Source: Riemerella anatipestifer_E (GTDB lineage Bacteria > Bacteroidota > Bacteroidia > Flavobacteriales > Weeksellaceae). From it: a stretch of DNA of 31,524 nucleotides. The DNA is taken from positions 1-31,524 of the forward strand of contig NZ_LEKU01000004.1 in assembly GCF_009932355.1 (NCBI RefSeq), read 5' to 3'. Each line of letters opens with the position of its first letter. Position 1 is the first letter of the stretch. The notes beneath the pieces were generated by a model, which was not told the DNA's origin, searched no databases, and saw only the letters and a list, made by a program, of their open reading frames with translations. Shown piece after piece: positions 8,526-14,981 of this stretch. The position numbers were made by a program, and so were the translations under genes.

Positions 8526-10013
8526 TTATCTCTGTTGATGCATTTCATTGAAATTGATACTGATGCCAAGTCCAGAAGCTACTTTCATTCCTAAGTCTAA
8601 ATTAGCACGGAAGAAATGGCAGAGCTGTCTATTGATGATTTCCTCTCTTCTTTCACCATCAATTTTTTGCATATGGTTAATAATATTTTTCACAAGGTTG
8701 GCTCTAGCTTGGTCGTCCATCGCTTTGGAATAAAGTAATCCTGGTTGTGTAAAGTGGTCATCATCGTTTTCATTTCGGTTGAAAAAAGCCACTTTATTAT
8801 TATCTAAATGATATTCGTGAGCTTTGTATGACGAGTCAGGTTTTATATCATCAAAGCTATTTGGATAATAGTTAGGACTGTCTTTATAGTTTGAAGCATC
8901 AGCCATTGCACCATCTCTATGATAATGATTTACCGAGAACGGACAACGATTAACCTGCAACTGATAAGCATTAACGCCCACTCTATAACGATGTGCATCT
9001 GGATAGGAGAAGATGCGTCCTTGTAGCATTTTATCAGGGGAAAGTCCAATACCATCAATGATATTGCTAGGAGCAAAAACAGACTGCTCTACTTCCGCAA
9101 AATAATTATCAGGAATTTTGTTGAGTTCCAATTCTCCCACTTCTATTAAAGGAAACTCGCTATGAGGCCAAACTTTGGTTACATCAAAAGGATTCCAGCG
9201 GAACTCATTGGCCTGCTCTTCGGTCATTACCTGTATGTAGAGTGTCCATTTAGGGAAGCTGCCGCTTTCTATTGCGTTTACAAGGTCTTCTTGGGCAAAA
9301 TCTGGATTTTCACCTTTCATTTTCATGGCTTCCTCATCAGTGAAGTTTTTAATGCCTTGTAGGGTTTTAAAATGAAATTTTACCCAAACCCTTTCATTAT
9401 TAGCGTTAATCATAGAAAAGGTGTGAGAGCCAAAGCCGTGCATATGGCGATAGCCGTAAGGTGTACCTCTATCTGACATCAATATAAGCACTTGATGAAG
9501 AGATTCAGGGTTAAGTGACCAAAAGTCCCACATCATGGTGTGGCTTTTGAGGTTGGTCTTTGGGTGTCTTTTCTGTGTATGAATGAAATCAGAGAATTTT
9601 TTGGCATCTTTAATGAAGAATACAGGTATATTATTACCTACTAAATCCCAATTTCCGTCTTCTGTGTAAAATTTAAGAGCGAAACCTCTAGGGTCTCTTT
9701 CGGTATCGGCACTACCTTTCTCACCACCCACCGTCGAGAAACGAGCAAACATCTTGCAAGTGTTACCTACTTTAGAGAAGAGTTTAGCTTTAGTATATTT
9801 GGTAATATCATTGGTTACAGTAAATGTTCCGTAAGCTCCTGTCCCTTTTGCATGTACTACTCTTTCTGGTATTCTTTCTCTTACGAAATGTGCCAGTTTT
9901 TCCTGTAAAACAAAATCTTGTAATAGGACAGGACCTCTAGAGCCTACCGTTTGTGAGTCTTCGTATTCGTAGTAAGGGCTTCCAGAGGCGGTGGTGAGTT
10001 TTTTATGAGACAT
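8526..10013 (-). CDS. katA: Haem catalase (monofunctional, small-subunit type)
   Basis: A 495-residue cytoplasmic catalase that breaks hydrogen peroxide into water and oxygen. The distal His is H54 (RVVHAKGTGAYG), the distal Asn lies in LVGNNIPVFF (about 127-128), and the proximal haem Tyr is in RIFSYPDAHRYRVG. The NADPH-binding region and a short C terminus fit small-subunit catalases, and the length is normal. It diverges from oxyR across 139 bp containing a perfect palindrome, so control by OxyR in response to peroxide is likely. The symbol katA is used by analogy; relatives are also called katB. Confidence 0.96.
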   Translation of the reverse strand: MSHKKLTTASGSPYYEYEDSQTVGSRGPVLLQDFVLQEKLAHFVRERIPERVVHAKGTGAYGTFTVTNDITKYTKAKLFSKVGNTCKMFARFSTVGGEKGSADTERDPRGFALKFYTEDGNWDLVGNNIPVFFIKDAKKFSDFIHTQKRHPKTNLKSHTMMWDFWSLNPESLHQVLILMSDRGTPYGYRHMHGFGSHTFSMINANNERVWVKFHFKTLQGIKNFTDEEAMKMKGENPDFAQEDLVNAIESGSFPKWTLYIQVMTEEQANEFRWNPFDVTKVWPHSEFPLIEVGELELNKIPDNYFAEVEQSVFAPSNIIDGIGLSPDKMLQGRIFSYPDAHRYRVGVNAYQLQVNRCPFSVNHYHRDGAMADASNYKDSPNYYPNSFDDIKPDSSYKAHEYHLDNNKVAFFNRNENDDDHFTQPGLLYSKAMDDQARANLVKNIINHMQKIDGERREEIINRQLCHFFRANLDLGMKVASGLGISINFNEMHQQR

Positions 10014-10033
10014 ATTTTATCTTTATTTTAGGT

Positions 10034-10041
10034 TAAAACTA
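10034..10041 (-). promoter_or_regulatory. Possible promoter -7 box of the catalase gene
   Basis: TAGTTTTA on the minus strand differs from TAnnTTTG by one base. It lies 21 bp upstream of the catalase ATG and directly touches the palindrome at 10041-10055, as expected for an activator-dependent promoter. No good -33 element is visible. Confidence 0.35.
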
Positions 10042-10055
10042 CACTATTGTAGTGT
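10041..10055. promoter_or_regulatory. Perfect palindrome between katA and oxyR, candidate OxyR operator
   Basis: ACACTA-TTG-TAGTGT is a perfect 6-3-6 dyad in the divergent intergenic region. LysR-type regulators bind 15-bp dyads next to the promoter of a divergent target gene. The site abuts the proposed -7 box of the catalase gene. Assignment to OxyR is inferred from position only. Confidence 0.55.
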
Positions 10056-10099
10056 TCGTAAAATTAAACAAATTTAGGTATAAAATGAATAAACATTAG

Positions 10100-10107
10100 T
10101 ATATTTG
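10100..10107 (+). promoter_or_regulatory. Promoter -7 box of oxyR
   Basis: TATATTTG is an exact TAnnTTTG match, 45 bp before the chosen oxyR ATG. It overlaps an upstream in-frame TTG, which argues against that TTG being the start codon. Confidence 0.6.
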
Positions 10108-10152
10108 CGTAGAAAAATTTTAGGGAAGCCTTATTTACAATTCTATAAAATA

Positions 10153-11103
10153 ATGAATGTTCAGCAATTAGAATACCTCATTTCTGTGGATAAACACAAA
10201 CATTTTGGCAAAGCGGCTCAGGCTTGTTTTATCACTCAGCCTACGCTTAGTGCGATGATACAGAAATTGGAAGAAGAGCTAGATGTTAAAATATTTGACC
10301 GCTCTACACATCCAATAAGAACCACAGATGCAGGCAAGGAAATCCTGCAACACGCTTATAGAATTATTGATGAAATTAATGAGATGAAAAATAAGGCGAA
10401 TAGTCTCAATAATATTTTGGCGGGTAAGGTGGTGTTGGGTATTATCCCTACGGTGTCTCCGTTTATACTTCCTGTGGAAATTTTTGATTTTCTATCACAG
10501 AATCCCAATATAGAAATGGAAGTAAAGGAACTCAATACGGATAGTGTGATAAAGGCATTGAAATCAGGCGAGATAGATGCAGGTATTATTGCGACACCTC
10601 ATCACGATGCTGATGAGTTTTTTAAAGATGTTTTGTTTAATGAAGAATTGATGCTGTATTCTTCTGAGTATGGTGGGGAAAATGAGAGTAAATTTGTACT
10701 TCCTCAAGATATAAAAGCGGATAAAATATGGCTTTTGGAAGAGGGAAATTGCCTGACGACTCAATTTGAGAATATATGTAATCTTAAAGAGAATAGATTG
10801 AAACCTAATAATCTTGATTTTAAAGCGACGAGTATCAGTTCTTTACTTCAAATTGTGGATAGAGTGGGAGGAATTACGCTGTTGCCTGAACTTGCGGCTA
10901 ACCAGCTAGAGAATACTCAAAAGGCTAAAATATCAAGATTTAGAAAGCCTTTTCCTTATAGAGAAATTAGTTTAATCTATTATAAACCTACCTATAAACA
11001 AAAAATTTTAGATGAGTTTGTAAAAGTGGTGAGAGAGTCGGTTCAGCCGAAACTTAACTACACGCAAGCTCCTAGAGATTATGTTAATATTAGACCAGAT
11101 TAA
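10153..11103 (+). CDS. oxyR: LysR-type peroxide regulator OxyR
   Basis: A 316-residue LysR-family transcription factor. The winged helix-turn-helix is N-terminal (residues 1-60, FGKAAQACFITQPTLSAMIQ) and the effector domain follows. Two cysteines, C200 and C209, are separated by eight residues (GNCLTTQFENIC), the same spacing as the redox pair C199/C208 of E. coli OxyR, which strongly supports peroxide sensing by a disulfide. The ATG at 10153 (MNVQQLEYL) is chosen because that is the usual N terminus and because the in-frame TTG upstream lies in the promoter. It diverges from catalase, and a phosphoethanolamine transferase gene follows after only 6 bp. Confidence 0.94.
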   Translation: MNVQQLEYLISVDKHKHFGKAAQACFITQPTLSAMIQKLEEELDVKIFDRSTHPIRTTDAGKEILQHAYRIIDEINEMKNKANSLNNILAGKVVLGIIPTVSPFILPVEIFDFLSQNPNIEMEVKELNTDSVIKALKSGEIDAGIIATPHHDADEFFKDVLFNEELMLYSSEYGGENESKFVLPQDIKADKIWLLEEGNCLTTQFENICNLKENRLKPNNLDFKATSISSLLQIVDRVGGITLLPELAANQLENTQKAKISRFRKPFPYREISLIYYKPTYKQKILDEFVKVVRESVQPKLNYTQAPRDYVNIRPD

Positions 11104-11109
11104 AAGAAT

Positions 11110-11175
11110 ATGACTTCCTTTTATAATACATTTAATAGTAAAAAATCTATCTATTTGGGCTGTTGTCTTTTGTGA
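11110..11175 (+). pseudogene. Orphaned N-terminal codons of the phosphoethanolamine transferase gene
   Basis: An ATG 6 bp after the oxyR stop opens a frame reading MTSFYNTFNSKKSIYLGCCLL and then TGA at 11173. The C-terminal half is the start of a membrane helix that continues naturally in the next frame as VMYIVGFF. One extra base near the T4 run at 11168-11171 would join the two frames. This looks like the true start of the downstream gene, separated by a one-base deletion. Confidence 0.65.
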
Positions 11176-12668
11176 TGTATATAGTTGGTTTTTTTTCGTC
11201 GTATCCTTATCTGTTAGACGGTTCTACTAAGAGTGTTAATACACTAGATGTGGTAAGGAATGTTGTGGAGTATGGTGTGATGTTTTTTTCGATAATTACT
11301 TTTTGTAGTATTTTATATAGAGGAAACTATTTTTTCAAATCGATAGTTTTTTTACTATTGCTTTTGCTCGGAGCTAATTTTATGATTTCTGCATCGTGTT
11401 TGTTTATATATGAGCAAGGGTTTAATGTAGGAATGATAATGAGTGTACTAGATACTAACCTCTCGGAAAGCCTTAGTATGTCTAAAACTTTAATACTACC
11501 TATTATAGCGGCTGTATTGTTTGCGGTTTTAGCATTTATGCTTATTAGAGAATTATCAAAAAAAATATATAGATTCAAAAGAGTACCAATATATTTATAT
11601 TCGTTTGTTTGGGTATTGTTACCACTGCTTTTTCATGCAAAACATAAGTATATTAGTAATAAAGGGGGAGGGAGTATGATTAAAAATGTATTCTACCATG
11701 CTAGTGATCTACAAAAAGCATATAACCTAAGAGAAGAGCTAAAGCTAATAACGGAGAATAAAGTCCATTATAATTTATTTTCGCTAGATGGTGGAGAAGA
11801 ATTACCTCAAAATATTGTCATTTTAATTGGAGAATCTGCAAGAAAGCAAAATATGTCGTTGTATGGCTACGGGAGAAATACTACTCCTATAGCAGTTTCT
11901 GAGAAGCATAATATGGAAGTTTATAATAATGCGTATTCTCCAGCGGCTATTACCAACTTGGCAGTGCCTATTATTCTAAGTAATATTGATATAGATAACT
12001 ATAAAGAAAATATACTATCCATTAGTGATAACATTGTGAATGTAGCCAATCACCAAGGGTACGACACCTATTGGTTGAGTACGCAAGGTGGGGCGGCTGG
12101 GATAACGGCAATAGCTTCTTTCTCTAAAAATAAAAAATGGATTAGTGGGTTTGATGAAAGTTTATTGCCAGAGCTTTCGAGTATACTGTCTCTAAATAAA
12201 AACTCAAAAAGGAGGAAGGTTATTGTAATGCATATCAATGGCAGTCACCCCTATTCTTGTGATAAATATCCGGAGAAAGAAGAGTATTGGAAATACCAAG
12301 GGCAATTGGATAATTGTTACGACAATTCTATAAGATATACCGATAAGATAATGGGGGAAGTGATGAAGCAGATTGAGAAAACTAACTCTGTATTAGTCTA
12401 TGTTTCAGACCATGGTCAAATCAAAAAAGACGATAAATATATCCATGGAGATTATAGAGAAGCAGTTCAGGTGCCTTTCTTTATTTGGTATTCACCGCTA
12501 TACAAAACTAAAAATAGAGGTGTTGAGGTAAATAAAGTTGTATCAACAAGCATTATCTACAAAACCATCTTAGAGCTTATGGGGGTGAGTAACCCTAAGG
12601 CAGTTAATAACCAAGGAAAATATTTAAAATTAGATATGAAAGCGATAAAATACGATGAGCTTAAATAG
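11175..12668 (+). CDS. Sulfatase-fold LPS phosphoethanolamine transferase, 5' end frameshifted
   Basis: An EptA/CptA/MCR-type inner-membrane enzyme that moves phosphoethanolamine from phosphatidylethanolamine onto lipid A or core sugar; relatives lower polymyxin sensitivity. Counting from ATG 11175, four full membrane helices occupy about residues 28-155 and the periplasmic sulfatase-like domain follows. Zinc and catalytic residues are visible: E220 (IGESARKQN), probable nucleophile T260 (AAITNLAVP), and D412-H413 (VSDHGQ). The first helix is cut by the frameshift described at 11110-11175; in this frame only TTG 11163, GTG 11172 or ATG 11175 could start, giving a protein with half of helix 1. 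It may therefore be inactive. It probably shares the oxyR transcript. The exact acceptor site is unknown. Confidence 0.88.
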   Translation: MYIVGFFSSYPYLLDGSTKSVNTLDVVRNVVEYGVMFFSIITFCSILYRGNYFFKSIVFLLLLLLGANFMISASCLFIYEQGFNVGMIMSVLDTNLSESLSMSKTLILPIIAAVLFAVLAFMLIRELSKKIYRFKRVPIYLYSFVWVLLPLLFHAKHKYISNKGGGSMIKNVFYHASDLQKAYNLREELKLITENKVHYNLFSLDGGEELPQNIVILIGESARKQNMSLYGYGRNTTPIAVSEKHNMEVYNNAYSPAAITNLAVPIILSNIDIDNYKENILSISDNIVNVANHQGYDTYWLSTQGGAAGITAIASFSKNKKWISGFDESLLPELSSILSLNKNSKRRKVIVMHINGSHPYSCDKYPEKEEYWKYQGQLDNCYDNSIRYTDKIMGEVMKQIEKTNSVLVYVSDHGQIKKDDKYIHGDYREAVQVPFFIWYSPLYKTKNRGVEVNKVVSTSIIYKTILELMGVSNPKAVNNQGKYLKLDMKAIKYDELK

Positions 12669-12670
12669 TT

Positions 12671-12701
12671 TTTGCTATAAATAAAAACTTTTATAACTTT
12701 G
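12671..12701 (+). promoter_or_regulatory. Promoter of metK (TTTG-19-TAACTTTG)
   Basis: TTTG at 12671-12674 and TAACTTTG at 12694-12701 are separated by exactly 19 bp, the full Bacteroidota housekeeping promoter. Transcription should start near 12706, about 10 nt before the SAM-II aptamer. Confidence 0.85.
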
Positions 12702-12714
12702 CAGACTCAAAGTA

Positions 12715-12766
12715 AAGAGGAAAAATTTGACTGATTGCAACCTCACTAAAAAATGCTAAAACAGAT
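12715..12766 (+). ncRNA. SAM-II type riboswitch in the metK leader
   Basis: The leader has the SAM-II (SAM-alpha) pattern in order. P1 arms are GAGG (12717-12720) and CCTC (12741-12744). The conserved ATTTGA (12725-12730) leads to GATTGCAA (12733-12740), and after an A-rich linker comes the conserved GCTAAA (12755-12760). CTG (12731-12733) pairs with CAG (12762-12764) to close the pseudoknot. It sits directly upstream of SAM synthetase, so binding of SAM would give feedback control. SAM-II is known mainly from Alphaproteobacteria and also from Bacteroidota. Confidence 0.85.
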
Positions 12767-12788
12767 TTCTATTTTAGTTTCTTTTTGA
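12753..12788 (+). CDS. Putative leader peptide 1 in the metK 5' UTR
   Basis: An 11-codon ORF (MLKQISILVSF) whose ATG lies inside the conserved 3' part of the SAM-II aptamer. Its TGA overlaps the ATG of a second small ORF (TGATG). If translated, its start would be hidden when SAM closes the pseudoknot. This is an inference; the ORF could be a coincidence. Confidence 0.25.
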   Translation: MLKQISILVSF

Positions 12789-12826
12789 TGTTCTTCGGTC
12801 TTATTTTTAGTATTAAATTTAATTAA
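12788..12826 (+). CDS. Putative leader peptide 2 in the metK 5' UTR
   Basis: A 12-codon ORF (MFFGLIFSIKFN) that starts on the stop of leader peptide 1 and ends 13 nt before the metK ATG. Such an arrangement could couple translation from the aptamer to metK. No conservation data are available, so support is weak. Confidence 0.25.
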   Translation: MFFGLIFSIKFN

Positions 12827-12839
12827 ATAATAAAAAAAT

Positions 12840-14120
12840 ATGCCGTATTTATTCACATCTGAATCCGTTTCAGAAGGACATCCTGATAAAATTGCAGACC
12901 AAATTTCTGATGCTTTAATTGACCATTTTCTTGCCTACGATGAGAAAGCAAAAGTGGCTTGTGAAACTTTAGTAACCACAGGGCAGGTTATTTTGGCGGG
13001 AGAGGTTAAATCTTCGGCTTACTTAGATGTGCAGACCATTGCCAGAGAAGTTATTAACGAGATAGGCTATACTAAAGGGGAATACATGTTTAATGGAGAC
13101 TCTTGTGGGGTTTTGTCTGCCATCCATGAACAGTCGCCGGAAATTAACCAAGGGGTTGATAGAGTAGTAGCTGAAGATAATTTTGAAGCAAAAGCTCAGG
13201 CTCAAGGTGCGGGCGACCAAGGAATGATGTTCGGTTATGCAACCAACGAAACCGATAATTATATGCCTTTGGCTTTAGATTTGGCACACGCTATTTTGAG
13301 GGAACTGTCTGCAATCAGAAGGGAAGGAACGGAAATAAAATACCTTCGTCCCGATGCTAAAAGTCAGGTAACCATAGAGTATTCTGATGACCATAAGCCT
13401 ATCCGAATTGATAGCATTGTAATATCCACTCAGCACGATGAGTTTTCTGATGATGATGCAATGTTAGCTCAGATTAGGAAGGATTTAACAGAAATTCTCA
13501 TTCCTAGAGTGGTTGCTAAGCAAAAACCAGAGATACAGAAGTTATTTAATAATGATATTAAATACCATATCAATCCTACAGGGAAGTTTGTAATCGGGGG
13601 ACCACACGGCGATACAGGGCTTACAGGTAGAAAGATAATTGTAGATACTTACGGTGGTAAAGGGGCTCACGGAGGCGGTGCTTTTTCGGGTAAAGACCCT
13701 TCCAAAGTAGACCGAAGTGCAGCGTATGCCACGAGACATATTGCTAAAAATTTAGTGGCTGCTGGGGTGGCAGATGAGGTGCTGGTTCAAGTCTCTTATG
13801 CTATTGGTGTGGCAGAGCCTTGTGGGCTTTACATCAATACCTACGGAACCTCTAAGGTGCCTTATAGCGATGGGGAAATAGCGGAAAAATTAAAAGGTAT
13901 TTTTGATTTGAGACCTTACGCCATAGAAACTAATTTAAAACTAAGAAACCCTATCTACAGAGAAACGGCGGCTTATGGGCATATGGGTAGAGAGTCTTAT
14001 ATCGCAGATAAGGTATTTAATGAAGGTAGAGAAAACGAGCTTGTGATAAAAGATTTAGAGTTCTTTACTTGGGAAAAATTAGATAGAGTAGAGGATATTA
14101 AGAAAGCCTTTAATCTCTAA
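12840..14120 (+). CDS. metK: S-adenosylmethionine synthetase
   Basis: A 426-residue cytoplasmic enzyme that makes SAM from methionine and ATP. Family motifs are present: SESVSEGHPDK near the N terminus, GAGDQGMMFGYA (ATP motif), the P-loop-like GGAFSGKDPSKVDRSAAY and RHIAKNLVAAG. The length is slightly above the roughly 385-400 of E. coli, as is common in Bacteroidota. It is preceded by a strong promoter, a SAM-II riboswitch and a 135-nt leader, which implies feedback by its product. No other methionine genes adjoin it. Confidence 0.98.
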   Translation: MPYLFTSESVSEGHPDKIADQISDALIDHFLAYDEKAKVACETLVTTGQVILAGEVKSSAYLDVQTIAREVINEIGYTKGEYMFNGDSCGVLSAIHEQSPEINQGVDRVVAEDNFEAKAQAQGAGDQGMMFGYATNETDNYMPLALDLAHAILRELSAIRREGTEIKYLRPDAKSQVTIEYSDDHKPIRIDSIVISTQHDEFSDDDAMLAQIRKDLTEILIPRVVAKQKPEIQKLFNNDIKYHINPTGKFVIGGPHGDTGLTGRKIIVDTYGGKGAHGGGAFSGKDPSKVDRSAAYATRHIAKNLVAAGVADEVLVQVSYAIGVAEPCGLYINTYGTSKVPYSDGEIAEKLKGIFDLRPYAIETNLKLRNPIYRETAAYGHMGRESYIADKVFNEGRENELVIKDLEFFTWEKLDRVEDIKKAFNL

Positions 14121-14190
14121 ACATAAATTACATTTATTACTAAATGATAGACTTTATCTATGTTAAAGTTTTATAAAATTTTAAATAATC

Positions 14191-14208
14191 ATTCCTGAAT
14201 AGAGGAAT
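14191..14208. promoter_or_regulatory. Inverted repeat upstream of the sod promoter
   Basis: ATTCCT (14191-14196) and AGGAAT (14203-14208) form a perfect dyad with a 6-nt spacer. It occupies the position where a -33 element would lie for the sod promoter, so it is a candidate operator. The regulator is unknown. Confidence 0.4.
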
Positions 14209-14215
14209 AATTACT

Positions 14216-14223
14216 TAAATTTG
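14216..14223 (+). promoter_or_regulatory. Promoter -7 box of the superoxide dismutase gene
   Basis: TAAATTTG fits TAnnTTTG, 42 bp upstream of the sod ATG. An in-frame TTG at 14221 lies inside this box and therefore cannot be the start codon. No TTTG -33 element is visible; an inverted repeat occupies its place. Confidence 0.6.
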
Positions 14224-14265
14224 GAGGCAAACATTGATAAAGTTAAATTAAAAAACAAAATTATT

Positions 14266-14862
14266 ATGTCATTTGAATTACCAAAACTAGGATACGCTTA
14301 CGATGCTCTAGAGCCGCACATTGATGCAAGAACGATGGAAATACACCATACTAAGCACCACCAAGCCTATATAGATAACCTCAATAAAGCAATTGCTGGA
14401 ACGGAGTTAGAAGGCAAGTCTATAGAGGAAGTTTGCCAACAGGGAAGCGATAAGCCAGCTGTCAGAAACAATGGTGGTGGACACTTTAACCATACTCTTT
14501 TTTGGGAGGTTTTAACTCCAGGAGGAAGCAAAGAGCCTGTAGGAAAAGTGAAAGAAGAGATTGAGAAAATGGGAGGTTTTGATAAGTTTAAAACGGATTT
14601 CTCGGAAGCGGCAAAAACAAGATTTGGTTCTGGTTGGGCGTGGCTTTGCAAAATGCCAGATGGATCTTTAGAAGTATGTTCTTCGGCTAATCAAGATAAC
14701 CCATTGATGCCAAATGTAGGCTGTGGTGGTACACCTATCTTAGGATTAGATGTGTGGGAGCACGCTTATTACCTTAATTACCAAAACAGAAGACCAGACT
14801 ATGTAACGGCTTTCTTTGAAGTGATTAACTGGGATAAAGTAGAAGAAAACTACAATAAATAA
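14266..14862 (+). CDS. sodA: Superoxide dismutase, Mn/Fe family
   Basis: A 198-residue enzyme converting superoxide to oxygen and hydrogen peroxide. Metal ligands are H27 (EIHHTKHH), the His in GGHFNHTLFW, and the Asp and His of LDVWEHAYY. The GGGHFNH glycine together with NQDNPL in the C-terminal half follows the Mn-type pattern, so Mn or cambialistic use is more likely than strict Fe. An extra Cys occurs in VGCGGTP where other members usually differ. There is no signal peptide, so it is cytosolic. The ATG at 14266 (MSFELPKLGYAYDAL) is the usual family start. It is followed by a clear terminator. Confidence 0.95.
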   Translation: MSFELPKLGYAYDALEPHIDARTMEIHHTKHHQAYIDNLNKAIAGTELEGKSIEEVCQQGSDKPAVRNNGGGHFNHTLFWEVLTPGGSKEPVGKVKEEIEKMGGFDKFKTDFSEAAKTRFGSGWAWLCKMPDGSLEVCSSANQDNPLMPNVGCGGTPILGLDVWEHAYYLNYQNRRPDYVTAFFEVINWDKVEENYNK

Positions 14863-14887
14863 TCCTTTTTAGAATTAAAAATAAAGA

Positions 14888-14918
14888 AGCATCATCTGAC
14901 TAAGGTGGTGCTTTTTTT
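14888..14918 (+). terminator. Rho-independent terminator after sod
   Basis: AGCATCATC (14888-14896) pairs with GGTGGTGCT (14904-14912) with two G-U pairs and a 7-nt loop, followed by seven T residues. It ends the sod transcript before the nusB promoter. Confidence 0.9.
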
Positions 14919-14952
14919 GATTTCAAGTTTTCGTTGGTTGGGCATTTATCCG

Positions 14953-14960
14953 TATCTTTG
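14953..14960 (+). promoter_or_regulatory. Promoter -7 box of the nusB operon
   Basis: TATCTTTG is an exact TAnnTTTG match 21 bp before the nusB ATG. GTTG sequences upstream could serve as a degenerate -33 element. Confidence 0.65.
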
Positions 14961-14981
14961 CCACCGAAAAAGACCTTTGAA

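Noticed and set aside
10105..10152. Longer oxyR start at an in-frame TTG
   Set aside because: The TTG lies inside the TATATTTG promoter box; LysR proteins normally begin at MNVQQLEYL-type sequence, at ATG 10153.
11175..12668. Phosphoethanolamine transferase as an acquired mcr gene
   Set aside because: It sits in chromosomal context behind oxyR, with no insertion sequence or plasmid genes around, and differs from MCR in its active-site surroundings.
14221..14265. Longer superoxide dismutase start at an in-frame TTG
   Set aside because: It lies within the promoter box TAAATTTG, and the family starts at MSFELPKL (14266).
14934..14981. Longer nusB start at an in-frame TTG
   Set aside because: It includes the TATCTTTG promoter box; NusB normally begins MLGRRQ (14982).
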